Assembly: GCA_013368445.1 (NCBI GenBank)
Contig: JAACJO010000009.1
Location: forward strand, 992,001-1,056,000
Length of the DNA: 64,000 nt
Direction: 5' to 3'
DNA from: Leucocoprinus leucothites
Lineage: Eukaryota; Basidiomycota; Agaricomycetes; Agaricales; Agaricaceae
Below are positions 32,691 through 44,665 of the stretch, piece after piece (the first letter of the stretch is position 1; each line of letters starts with the position of its first letter). A program made the translations under genes and the position numbers. The notes beneath the pieces are model-generated. The model did no database searches and was not told the origin of the DNA. It saw only the letters and a list, made by a program, of their open reading frames with translations.

Positions 32691-35219
32691 TCGCTGTAGC
32701 TACACGGTGGGTGTGTTACAACTCTAGTGCGTACGAAAAGTCGGTTACAACATCAGCGCTGGGCTGAACTCGAGCAGTGTCAGTTTCTCCTCGTTGATCT
32801 GTATCATAATACATTTTCAATCTGTTCCAGTGGCGTTCCAAGCAAGGGATGGGCGGGGCTTGGCAGCACGAGGCCAGGGAGCGGATATGATTTGAATTAC
32901 AGGAACAATGGAGTCCAACTTGAAAGAATCGTGCGGTGGTCAGCAATGCAAGTGCCAAATATCGACGGATCAATTAATCAAGACTTATTTGTATCTATGT
33001 ACGCGTTTTTCGTATATAAGCATTGAGCGCCAACGCGACGCGGTTCATCAAATTCTACCTCCTTCATGGTCCTCACGCAAAAGCTCCCATCCCGGTCCCT
33101 AACGCTCCGGACCTCCTTTCACATCCTGCAATGTTGGCCTTCATGGTTACGAACGCGACTCCAGCCACAATGATCGCTACCAGGATCCCCGTCCTGGAGT
33201 GTCATCTAACCCTAAAGAGACTTCTGCCTTCACGCATTTTCATTCACGGTTCGGATTCGGCTTGCAGCATCATGCAATGGTGGTTGCTGTGGATACACAC
33301 CTGCTCTTGGACCTACTGAATTGAAGAGGCCGTGCCACATTCCTTAGGCACTTCTTCGGAACGTGTCCAAACCCAATGACTCTCGACGCCGTACAGACCT
33401 CCGTCAGTGATGCCTCGGGACTCCAGTCGCTTTTTATGCCCACACGTACAGGGAGTTGTATTTTATATATGCACACTTCCAGGAGAGCAACGGAGAGGCG
33501 TCGCCGGGACGCGGAGGTCCTTGTCGATGATGTCTTTGGTGCATACCTGGGCCAGAGAAGTGTTGTCGTCTCCTTGTGGAGATGTCTATATACAGACGCG
33601 TCTCGCGGGCTCACGTACAGGTCTCCTTGAGATCAAAATATGCCCGTTCCACCATCAGTTGGGTTCTTGGGTGGGGTTATGTTGTATCTTCCTTTGCTTT
33701 CAACCCGTTTCCATTCATGGGCCACCGCACAAATTGCTGAGGGCATGAGCTAACCTAGCTCACTTTCTGGACTGCTGTAACGGTGGTTCCAGTGCCGGTG
33801 GCGTTTACGCAAGATTTCATGCACCGTGGCCATAGATGTTTCTTGCACACTGTCCTGCGTGCATACAGAAGCTCTAGAGCGGTCTAAATCCAGGGAAGCT
33901 TGCATGGCTATGTCGCTGCTTCAACGACTGTGACTCGAGGTTTTAACTGCGCAGTTGTGGATTCTTAGGATATACAGGATGGAGCTGATACGTCGGGGAT
34001 CACTAGTAGAATGCCCTGGCACGGCACCCCACACATGCTTGTTGCAACGGCTACTCAACCGTTTGAAGGGTGTGCTCTGTGGCACTTGTGTTACCCCAAC
34101 TTCAGATGCTTTCGAAACAGAAAGCCTGACTGGTTTGTCAGAGTGTGTACGCAACGTAGCTGCCATCATCCTTGTTGTCTCTCCTTTGCTTGGTGGTGCT
34201 GAAGATGGTGTTGACGTGCCCTTGCCTTGATTTAGTGGAAGCCTCCATCGCTGTTTTCGCGCGAAGACCCGAGATCGAGGGGTTTGTCTATGTGACCTCT
34301 GATATTCCTTGACTGGATCTGTCCTAACATCGCCCTCTCGTTCTCGTAGTACCTTTTTGCCGAGGATTCTAGGGATAGGATGCATTCGTTGGTGTTCTCA
34401 TTCATGATTCGGTGAAGTCACTTGTATGTTGGTCTCTTCCCGGTGGTTGAAGTTGCGACCTTAGAAAGGATGGTGCTTACCATCTGTTGCAACAGAGCCT
34501 TGTGCTCGCGGTCAGCCACTGTGGATTCAAGAACTGACTACAGGAGGTATTTTCCTGGATTTTTGTTTGGGGCGCTTAACTGTGATGCAAATCCGGTCCC
34601 GATGAAGAGGTGCAAGGTGCTTGCCTGGACCCGGGTAGATGCGCGATCCAAGTCCCAAACAGGAAGCTCATGTCATTTGTTCAGGCTCTTTGACGAGGCG
34701 AGCGTGCATTTAACGCTTTGGCGTAGTGCATCGGTGTTGTTGATGGCCACTTTATCTTATGGGTACTGTTACTCCCTGAATTGTGCACCCGAGGCTGGTT
34801 GAGAAGACTTGGATGGAGAGAACGTTCTGGTTGTCATGATCGGAACAAGTATCAACGGAGCAATGGTGGTGAACGTGTATCGCTCAATGGCAAGCCAGCG
34901 GGGAAAGCCGAAGAGGCTTCGAGAGTACGCATTTGCATTCGCAGATCATGTCCTGACTTTCGGGGTCTGCGCAGACAGCATGTTAAATTTTTCGAAATTT
35001 CTCATCTTTATGGTGATTTGTTTTTGTGGAATAACATAAATATAGGTATGCTTCTTTGACCCCTGAATTCCGCAGCCACTGATTTTTTCGTTCTTCAGAA
35101 GTCTGAAGGAACCAAACTTCGATGGTGATGGGTGATTTGTTGATGGTTGTGGTGGGTGTGATGGAGGGTAGTTAACCGTAGTAGTTCACACGGCTCGATA
35201 TGTGTGTTAGGTCGAAAGA
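32691..35219. other. Gene-poor stretch upstream of the Zn2Cys6 regulator
   Basis: About 2.5 kb. A 154-codon minus-strand frame at 33921-34385 is basic and Ser/Pro-rich with no motif. In another minus frame, protein-like wording (ADREHKALLQQM, NECILSLESSAKRYYENERA) runs from about 34.5 to 34.2 kb with stops in between, which suggests an old decayed coding sequence. Neither is recognised. The last few hundred bases are presumably the regulator's promoter. Confidence 0.3.
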
Positions 35220-35226
35220 TATAAAG
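35220..35226 (+). promoter_or_regulatory. TATA box of the Zn2Cys6 regulator
   Basis: TATAAAG 94 bp upstream of the start codon at 35320. Confidence 0.4.
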
Positions 35227-35319
35227 GAACAACCATTTTCCGCCTCTAACACTCCTTGCCTCCCACCCAGATCTTACTGAGGAACCAACCATATATGTAG
35301 GACGGGGTTGCGGGGAAAC

Positions 35320-38300
35320 ATGCATCCGACCCTGGCAAACTCGGAACGAGTAGTAAAGAAAGTTTCTCGAGGTCAGTCGTTCCTACCCGCTGCTGATGAC
35401 CACTCACATGCTATCACCACCCGCAAGCCTGCAATACCTGTCGTCTTAAGAGGAAGAAGGTACTTGGTTGTCTTCTCGTCTATTTCCGCAGCCAGTCGCT
35501 TATTTTGGGCCCAGTGCGATGGTCTCGACCCATGTGCATTCTGCGTTGATAACAAGCTCGAATGCCTTTACTCCAAGGAGCCGCGACGACGTGGGCCTCC
35601 GTCAGGATATCTACGTTATACAGAAACACGCGTTGCGATCCTCGAGATCCTCATCGGTCTATACATATCAAAATTGCCAAAGAGGGAGGAAGATGACGAA
35701 GAACAATACGACCCTTTTCTCGAGATTGCCCAGACCCTTCAATCTGAGGCCAAAACTAGCACGCAGGATGTTTGGGACGCACATAAGGCTCGATGGACCA
35801 AGTGTCCTTCTGCAAAGCTGGTCGAGGAACTTGTAGTCACCTTCGCTCCTTTCACACCCCGGTCCACACAAGAAGCACCTGTCAAAACACTTTTACCTCC
35901 ACCCACTGCGCCAGCCTCTGGGTCTACCAACCACGATCGTCATTCAACAGCGACCACTGCTCAAGTCAAAGAGGCTGGGCGAAAGGCGAATGATAAATCT
36001 CGGCATTCGACGAATGCGATTCCATTCACTCAGACGCTCAAGCCGGAATCTTTTGAGCGCCCTGATGGTCAGGATCAGCTGAGGGACACCACGTCACCAT
36101 TATCGGCACAGGTAGAAACGGCCTCAACGCCTGGGATAACCACGATCGAGGATCGAGGAGATGGATGGCAGGAAAGTGCTGTTGCTGGCCCACCATATAC
36201 CAATATCCAGGAACCGAGTTCAAGCTCTGTACAATTGGTATATCAGTCTCAAGCGTATCCGCAGGATACTGTTCAGCTGGGTAATGCAGGATTGGGGAAC
36301 ACACCTGACCTTGGTATGGCTTTAGGCATGGAGGATCAAGAATACACGGGAAGCTATTGGTGAGTTAAACTGTTGTCTAAACTTCTGTTCGTCCTGCTTA
36401 TGTTGGTGTAGGCGTACAGTGGATCTAGCTGTCCCCGAATCCGAGAGTTACGTTCCAATACCAACGACACAGCCTAGTCTCGTCCCTCCTGCCCCAACAA
36501 ACCGGATTGAACTCCCACCTGCTCACATCCTTTCCCAACTCCTCGACGTCTACTATCAACATGCTCATCCATCATATCCACTTCTACCTAGCCGAACAGC
36601 TCTTGATGCTACTATCGCATCGCCTTCGGATAGATCGGAAAAGTGGTCTACGCTCATGCTCTCGATATGTGCGTATACCGGGCGCTTGTCTATGTCGACG
36701 AATCCTGCCTTGGCGCTAGCCGGAACGGGAGGTCTTGCAGGAAAGATCGCTGCAGACCTCTGGTATGAACAGGCTCGATGCTCGTTGAATACGTTATTGA
36801 AGAAGGGGGGCTCGTTAGAACTGGTACAGGCTTCCCTGTTGTTGGCGCTCCGAGATTATGGCAAGGGCAATGAGAGCCAAGCTTGGATCCTTGTCGGTGA
36901 GCATAGACAACGACTAAACCGACTATTATACTGATTGGCCTTTAGGTCTAGCTGTGCGGATGGCCCAGGATTTGCAAATGCACGAAGGTACCAATGACAG
37001 CACACTACAACTTACGACTCCAGATGCGCAATTACGACAAAACATATGGGGTGTATGCATCATTCTAGATCTTCTTCTGTCCTTGCAGATGGGCAAACCA
37101 CCAGCCACATTCGACGCACTCAAAGATTCACTTACCACTACAGCGCGCTCACACCCTCCTGAAATCGACATAAATCCTTCCCCGCCCTTCGCATATGCCG
37201 TGTCTCTATGCCGTGTCATTTCAATGATCAACTTCCATTTGTACCTCGGATACACATCCTCGCCAACCCCGTCCTCACCTGAAAAACTCTCACACCTAAG
37301 AACAGAGTTGGACATGTGGCACCATTCTCTTCCCATGCAGTACCGAATATCTATTGGGCACCAACCACGACGCGAAGTTTTGGAGATCAATATGCTGTAC
37401 CATGTGGCGATCATCCTTCTCTATCGACCTATGTAAGTTCTGTTTATACATTTATCCAGCCCCATCACGTTACGCTGGATTCAGGAGTCTGGTAACTGAT
37501 AGTTTCCATCTTCCAAATAGCTCCAGGGACCACCTCGACCAACAGGCAACCGATATATTCCTGGAAGCCGCGTCTTCGTTCAACGTGCTGTTGGAGAAAT
37601 ACCGGCAGTCGCAAGCCAATGCGCTATTATCGACTCCTGCAGCGTCTTCAGCTACGCTCTCTCACATGAACCCAAACATGATCTACCTAATCTACACAGT
37701 TGCTATGGCCCACTTGTCAGGATACAAGTTGCGCCAAGGACAACAAGCGAATGGAACTTCGTCGACTATGGTTTCATCTACATCCGCATTACAAACCCAG
37801 TTGCATTTGCTCAAATGTTTAGAAGCACTTGCTTCAATCGGGTTTACTTGGGAATTGGCTCGTCGGTGTTGGAAGGCGTTGGATACGTTCATGGAGATGG
37901 AAAACCTGAAACCGAGAGCTGGGGAAATCCTGGCTGAGAATAACAACTCCCTTACCTTGGGTAAAAGGAAGAGGGAGGTTGAGGAGAGCCAGAAGCAGAC
38001 GCCGTGGCAGCCTATGGGAGGACGATTGAATAGTCCTGTCACGCAAGCTTCGCGCGGATCGCCGCCAAAACAGATACAGCAACAAACACAACCTCAACCA
38101 CATGCCGCTGGTACAACATATGCTGTCAACTTGTCCTCGCCCCTAACGGACCTTAGCTCCATGATGACCCCTTCTCCGAGTCTACCAACTCAATTTACGC
38201 CAACCTTCGCAACGTTGGCTCAAGGAAGTATAGTTCCATCCGTATGGGATGAGGCCACGAACGGCTCCTTTGCTTCTACCAATGATGTTGGTTTATCTAC

Positions 38301-38430
38301 GTTTGATCCTTCGTTGTTTTCGACTAGGTGGATGCCTGATGCTTCGCAAGCGTTGAATGCTGAATGGAGTAATTCATGGGATGAAAACGCTTGGTCGCAG
38401 AGTTATGTGAACGGGATGGGGTTGTTTTGA
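35320..38430 (+). CDS. Zn2Cys6 transcription factor with fungal-specific regulatory domain
   Basis: Nuclear gene regulator of 936 residues in six exons (35320-35371, 35428-35459, 35515-36359, 36412-36896, 36946-37432, 37521-38430; the sum is a whole number of codons). The binuclear zinc cluster is spelled across the first three exons: ACNTCRLKRKK plus CDGLDPCAFCVDNKLEC, giving C-x2-C-x6-C-x5-C-x2-C-x6-C at about residues 18-45. A basic linker RRRGPPSGYLRY follows. The middle-homology region includes HILSQLLDVYYQHAHPSYPL, IWGVCIILDLLLSLQMGKPP and LEINMLYHVAIILLYRPM, typical of XlnR-like regulators. The C-terminus is Ser/Thr/Gln-rich and acidic. It lies next to the FAD oxidase pair and may regulate the neighbouring enzymes; that link is inference. 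Confidence 0.93.
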
Positions 38431-39022
38431 TGAAGTCTCGTTTCGTTCTCTTCTCTCTCTTTTTTATTATTGGAATGTGTACGACGTTAAGTATCGGATT
38501 TGTGTATCGCTTTCTGATATTATGAAGGTAAAAGAGTGCTACCAGCTGGTTTGTCTATTTGTTATAATATTGGTTTATGGATTTACCAATTGCATTTTCG
38601 AAACTTCAGCTTCTGAACGAGTATGGAATGCGACTTGATTCTTTTGATTATTAAAGAAAAGTGGAATTTCATTTAATCTTAAAATTTTGAGTATTTTGTC
38701 GTTCACCTATCGCTGGAGATTGGAACCAGGTAACTTACTACATAAAAAGGTGCGTGGAGTATGATTGATGAAATGGAGCCCGTCTCGCGCTCAGTGGCCT
38801 TAACAAGGACAAGAACCCGACGGGGCGGAGGCTGCGCAGTCCCTTTTTCAATCTGCTTGTTTGTTCCACCCGGCACAGATGTTTCAGCTTTCTGCAGCGG
38901 CGGCTTGACGGGGAGTCCGATAGACTTTATTTCACATAGCATCAAGATCAATTTATTCTGCAGCTCCTCTTGTGAGATCAGAATAGGTACGAGAATCAAA
39001 CTCGAATTTATCCGGTGGTAAG
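38431..39022. other. Convergent intergenic spacer
   Basis: Spacer between the 3' ends of the regulator (plus) and FAD oxidase copy B (minus). AT-rich in its middle part; no supported coding sequence. Confidence 0.4.
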
Positions 39023-41102
39023 CTAAACTTTGCATAGGCCGTCCGAATCCCATCGTTCGGATCCCACGCCAGTCCTAACAATGAACAAATCCGTTGGATC
39101 ATACCGAGTCTTAATGGCACTGAGACGGGGGTAATGATTTCCGTAGAAGACGGTCTGCCAGTCATCCTCGAAGGGATCTGCTTCGTTGCTGTATGCTGCA
39201 GGCGAAGGTCCAGAAATACTCTCGAGGATCGGAAGTTGTGTGGTTTTGAACATGTTCTCTGCTGCGTGGATTTCCTCGACGGTTCCTTGGTCGGGTATAG
39301 GGTTGATGACGAAGGTCTGGATATATAGATAAAGCCAATGAGAGAAGCTACATGTATCTAATGTAGTAGTGGAAAACTCACATGTGCCTTCGCCGTTCGC
39401 CAACCTGGATTCACAGAATTATCGATTTCAGCATTTTCTGCAACTTTACCCCCGGCCAGAACGGTCGTTGCTATCCTACAGCCAATGCCTCAGGTGGATG
39501 ATTCAAGGAAACTTGTTATGTGCACATACAGATAAGTTCCAGCGTCAAGGAGACGCTTGTACGCGGCTCCAATGGCCTCTGGCGACTCGCGATATAACGA
39601 TTCAGGAACCAGGCGAGATCCCAGCAGGGCAAAACTTCCAGCCTCGTCGTCGTTCAGAGCAAGCAATTCATTGATACTTGCAGTTGTCGTAGTGTTTGAA
39701 AACACGGCACCTCCAACGTCGTGGATATCTTTGAATGTTGGCGCTAATGCAGCCATGGCCTGCTCGGAGGTGACATTCGGGAAATATGCGTCAAAACTGA
39801 CAGTGTAGGTTGAAAAGTTGGACCCGATATAAGCGGCTCCGAAATATATCCCAGCTTTCATGGAATCAAGTTCGAAGGTGTGCTTGGCTTGAGCTTCACA
39901 GATGGCACCGACGGTGGTACTATCGTTGGCAGCGACGAGAACGGTATACCGTGTGGCTTCGAAAGTCGGGTAAGTCCTGAAAGTGGCGTTGGCAATGACG
40001 CCCCAAGAACCAGGTCCTCCACCTGTCATTGCCCAGAACACTGGGACCGTCGATGAGCAAGATGAGTAATCTTGATGAGTAACACCTACAATCTTGGTTT
40101 TCTGCCTCGTTCACCCGACGGATAGCACCGTCAGCAGTGACGACATTAAATTCTGTCATGGAACATAAAACTACTGATTGATATGACGGTAAATGCACAT
40201 ACCAAGAACGTTATCAGCAGCCAGACCAAATAGAGGGGATAGGGCGGAATGACCTCCGCCTTGGGCATATCCACCGGCAGCGACTACAGTGGCCGCCGCG
40301 CCACCAACGAAAATCTTATTCGCCTCTTTCGATGCATTGTACATCGTACTCAAACCCACACCACTTCCGACAGTCACGGCAGATCCAAGATTGGCACCAC
40401 CAACATGGAAATCGTCCGTGAATGCAATTGACTGGAGCTTGTGAGTATGGATGAGGAGAGAATTCTTGGCAGTAGAACGACCTAGGAGGTCGTGACCAGA
40501 GGCTTTCACCGACAGACGAAGATTGTGCTCGCGCGCGAAGTTGACACCAGCCTAGCGAGTGCTCAACGTCTGGACTCACAGGTTTCGGATCGGTTTGCAC
40601 TGCTCACCTGGATATCCTCAACAGTTTCCGCGAGAATGGCGTATTGTGGAACGTCACCTTGACCACATTGTTCAGGGGTAGTACGTCCACAGAGGGATGG
40701 TGGATTAGAGTCATAGTCCTGAGGAGCTCCAAATCAGGCTTTTCCGCCCTCAATTGCAACAAGAAAGATCCAACCTGTTCGAAATTGACCTGAAGCCATA
40801 AATTGTCAAGCATACGCTGAAGGGACCATAGCACAGGAGTTACTCACCATGCTCATTGCTCCGGGGACCTCGTTCCGCCAATTTGCACTCGCCCATTCAG
40901 CATCGGTGCAGTTTGTCTGACGGCAGTATTGGCCAGATGGCGCTGCACGAACAAGACGGCCAGAGACCGCTTCTCCTAAAGCCTGCCATTGGGCATCCGA
41001 GGGGTATCCTGAGCTTCCAGGTACATTTCGACAGTCCTGTGCAATAGCGAGCTGTGCGGTAATTGCTAAAAACCCGAGAAGGGAGTATTTAGAGGGAAAC
41101 AT
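39023..41102 (-). CDS. Berberine-bridge-like FAD oxidase, copy B (intact)
   Basis: Secreted FAD-linked oxidase of about 580 residues; the family oxidises alcohols, sugars or alkaloid-like substrates with O2. The start at 41102 corresponds to the ATG of copy A and gives signal peptide MFPSKYSLLGFLAITAQLAIA. Then CRNVPGSSGYPSDAQW, the tiny exon VNFEQ, DYDSNPPSLCGRTTPEQCGQ, AGVNFAREHNLRLSVKASGH (His likely bound to FAD), GSAVTVGSGVGLSTMY, GGYAQGGGHSALSP, EFNVVTADG, FWAMTGGGPGSWGV, TTVLAGGKVAENAEIDNSV, and in the C-terminal BBE region SISGPSPAAYS, FYGNHYPRL and YDPTDLF, ending SDGLCKV. No second cysteinyl-flavin motif was seen, so flavin attachment is probably through His alone. All eight or so exons join without a stop. 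Tandem with copy C, same strand. Confidence 0.92.
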
Positions 41103-41695
41103 TGCGTTTGGAGGCACCTGCGAAACCATGGGACTTTTTATCACCTAGCACTCAGAATTCTGTAGTCGATAGTCATCTTTCCCGGTGGTGCTGTAATACT
41201 TGTCAGCAAATTTGATACACAGTCCTGACTCCTGAACCATTCAATGAGGTGTTAAGCTCCAGTTCCTACTAAAATGGTTTCGCAGATGATGGTTAATCAA
41301 AGAGGACACAGTAGGAGACAACCCAAAAAGCCAGGTGCAATGAGGGGAAGGGCACTCTCAACTGAAACTAGATTGCCCACTGGCAGATATGCGCCGAGAA
41401 ACGCCAAGATGTTACTGCGCCCCTCATACCTCCTTGCTTATGTATGGTCTTGCGCAGCCTGTATTCAAGATTAGTATCAATACATAATATAAACAGAGTG
41501 GGGCGAGTTGTCACACTGTGATGGGAGGCCGAGCAGACTTCGATTATGATATTTTGAGAACAAGACACTGAAAAAAAGGCCAAACAAGCATCACCTAGCC
41601 GGTGATATCGGCACTCGATTGCTCTGTACACAAAAAGTAGTTATTTCTGATCGAAAACCCGTGTTCATCCAGCGTTAACGTTCAACGTTCAGATC
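41103..41695. other. Spacer between tandem FAD oxidases
   Basis: 593 bp between the start of copy B and the stop of copy C, so it holds copy B's promoter. GATAAAA on the minus strand near 41138 is a weak TATA candidate. Confidence 0.4.
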
Positions 41696-43763
41696 TCAAA
41701 CTTTGCAAAGCCCATCCGAATTCCAACGCTCTGATCCAACACCAGCTCGAACGATGAACAAATCATCGGGATCATATTTCGCCTTGATGGAACTGAGCCG
41801 GTCGTAATTGGGACCATAGAAAACCGACTGGAAGTCCTCCTCAAATGGGTCGGCTTCACTGCTGTATGCTGCTGGCGTAGGGCCTTGGATGCTTTCAAAA
41901 ATCGGAAGCTGATCATTCTTGAACTTGTTTAGTGCCGCAACGACTTGTGAAGGAGTAGAAATATCAGTAAACTGGTTTGTCACGATTAACTGTTGCCGCA
42001 TAAGCTGGGCCTTGAGGTGAATTCGAAGGAAAGATTGGGCAGGCTCACGTGTGTCTTTGCCGACCTCCAAGCTGGGTTGACGGCACTGTCGATGCCAGCG
42101 TTTTCAGCGACTTTCCCGCCTGCGACGAGATGGGATAATATTCTTCAAAATCGAATAAATCAGCGACTGTCAATTCTGGTCAGGAGGGCGGTCATGTACC
42201 CAACAGATTTAACACCAACAAGTCTCCTATATGCATTACCAATGGACTCAGGTGAACTCTTGTATATCGCCGAAGGAATGAGACGAGACCCGAGGACAGC
42301 ATAGCCTCCGCATAAATCATCACCAATAGCAAGCAGTTCATTTATCGTCGCTGAAGAAGTCGTGTTCGAAATTGGTACGGCACCAGCAGCCACTAGATCC
42401 GCAAACAAAGGTGCCAAGGCAGTCGCAGCTTGCTGTGCCGTAGCATTGGGAAAGATTGTGTCGACAATTATCGTGTAAGTGGTTCCAACACCGACTGTGT
42501 AATAATATTGGCCGACATTCATGGAGTCCCAATCGAAGACGCGCTTTGCATAGGCTGCTCCTGCGGCACCTACCACTACGCCGCCCGTCGCGAGAAACAG
42601 AACTTGAGAGCGAGTCGCTTGGAATGTAGGGAATGTTTCGAAAGTTGAGTTGACGATGATACCCCATGTCCCGGCACCTCCACCTCGTAATGCCCAGAAA
42701 ACTTATACCAGGCATCATATTAGCTGGAGGTGATCAATCAAGGTAGTACACACTGGACGGCTTACGATCAGAATTTTCATTTTCATTCGCCTTGCGTAGT
42801 TCACCGTCTGCCGTTACGATATTAAATTCTACGAATCATGGCGGTCAGTTTTTCCAAGAAAGGATAAGAAGAGTAAATATGCAGACTAACCAAGGGCATT
42901 ATCAGCGGCAAGACCTAACAGCGGGGATAAGGCCGAGTGGCCACCTCCTTGTACGTACCCACCACTAGCAACTACAGTGGCAGCGGAGCCTCCTACGAAA
43001 ATTTTGCCAACGTCCTTTGTAGCGTTGTACAAAGCACTCAAGCCGACACCACTACCAACAGTCACAGCAGAACCTTTACTCACGCCACCGACGAGAAAAT
43101 CGTCAGTAAAGGTGATCGACTGAAGTTTGTGGGCATGGATGAGGAGAGAGTGTTTGGCAGTGGAGCGCCCGAGATAATCGTGGCCTGATGCTTTGACTGA
43201 CAAACGTAAATTGTGTTCACGAGCAAAATTAACTCCCGCCTATGGATATGGTCAGATCTCTCCAAGTCTAACGAGCGGTTTACATGCCTGGATGTCCTCT
43301 GCGGTCTGGGCAAGGATGGCAAAGGGTGGTACATCTCCTTGGCCACATATCGGGGGAACGAATTGGCCGCAAAGGGATGGAGGAACAGTGTCATAGTCCT
43401 GTGTGCGTTCATGAGCATAGAAATTTGGTTAGTGACTCTTTGGACTCAACTTGTTCCCAGTTGACCTGATGAAATGGTACGTCAACATGATATATTCTTA
43501 AAAGGAAATAAACAAGCAGGACGAACCTGGTTCATGGCGCCGGGTACGGTGTTACGCCAATTGGCACTCGTCCAGTCCGTTGTGGAGCAAAGGGTCAGGC
43601 GACAGACTTCGCCAGAGGGCAGTACTTGAACGAGGCGGCCACCAACAGCGTTGTCCAGCGCGTTCCATTCTGCATTCGTTGGATACCCTGGATCTCCAGG
43701 TATGTTTCGACACTCTTGTGCATATACAGCGTATGCAGCAACTACAAGTATTCCCAAGAACAT
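41696..43763 (-). CDS. Berberine-bridge-like FAD oxidase, copy C (intact)
   Basis: More diverged paralogue of copies A and B with the same exon plan. The start at 43763 gives signal peptide MFLGILVVAAYAVYA. Then CRNIPGDPGYPTNAEW, the tiny exon VNWEQ, DYDTVPPSLCGQFVPPICGQ, AGVNFAREHNLRLSVKASGH, DYLGRSTAKHSLLIHAH, GSAVTVGSGVGLSALY, GGYVQGGGHSALSPLLG, FNIVTADGELRKANENENSD, FWALRGGGAGTWGI, SHLVAGGKVAENAGIDSAV, and C-terminal SIQGPTPAAYSS, FYGPNYDRL and YDPDDLF, ending SDGLCKV at 41696. The C-terminal Gly lost to a stop in copy A is present here too. No frame break. A minus-strand TATAAA lies 47 bp upstream. Confidence 0.92.
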
Positions 43764-43809
43764 TCGTTGGGTAGCAGAAACGATGCTGGAGCAGAGTACT
43801 ATCTTCGGG

Positions 43810-43815
43810 TTTATA
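43810..43815 (-). promoter_or_regulatory. TATA box of FAD oxidase copy C
   Basis: TATAAA on the minus strand 47 bp upstream of the start codon at 43763. Confidence 0.5.
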
Positions 43816-44665
43816 TCGAGATGCTCGTCATGTATCCATCTTGCAGCCATTTGTGGGTCGATTCGTGTGGACGTTGACCATTTGACACGGTTCTCGCCCG
43901 CTTGGCAGATGGATGTGCCCGGATGCATTCGTTCCACCAGGTTCGAGACGATTCAGTAGTCATGAGAAGAGCGTTATAGACCGACAGAGAAGATCACGCA
44001 AGATGGTTATGGCGAACTTCGTGCTTGTCCTGGTACGGCTGCAGTGCCTAGTATCATCTGATAGATTATATTTTTGCGTTTTCTAAAATCCGTTTCTCGG
44101 AGGGGCCTACTGAGAGCTATGATCTGTCTGATCGATACTTGATACCCGCAGAAGTTCATACCATAGGACAATGTAAAGGCGGCTTGGTCCGTGTCGACTG
44201 TTTGTTCACATGTTAAGCATGCTTGTTGCAAAGTTGATTGCACCCGTGTCAAGGACTTAGATTGGGAGCCACTATCCTGATCAGAGTGAAACAAAATTAA
44301 TGAAAACTCGTGGCGTACCTTGTCTACAAACTCGTGCTACAGGTAGCAATCAAAGGGTTATTCCTAAGTAAAGACGGATGAGGATGAATGTTGATATTGA
44401 ATATTGAGCTTTGGCTCTGTGTGTATACCGCACTGCGCAGTTGATCACGACGTAATTCATATATCATGAACCCGATTGTTGCTCTTTCTTCCACTCACCC
44501 ATGTTCCATCCCACACTCTGGCCGATTTCCTGGCTAGTTATCAGCCGACTGCGCCCATCAGGATAGCATCAAAATTCTTCGATGCCCAGGGGAGCGGTGG
44601 GAATTCAATAAACGCCCAGTTGACTTCCAGTCAGTTGGTTCAATGCCATACAGCTAGTCAACCTT
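43816..44665. other. Divergent promoter region between FAD oxidase C and GT90-1
   Basis: About 850 bp between divergent genes. The 95-codon minus frame at 44007-44294 has no motif. No coding sequence supported. Confidence 0.4.

Noticed and set aside
41103..41144. Longer N-terminus for FAD oxidase B starting at 41144 or 41129
   Set aside because: The 41144 start is a GTG, and homology with copy A plus the signal peptide support the ATG at 41102.
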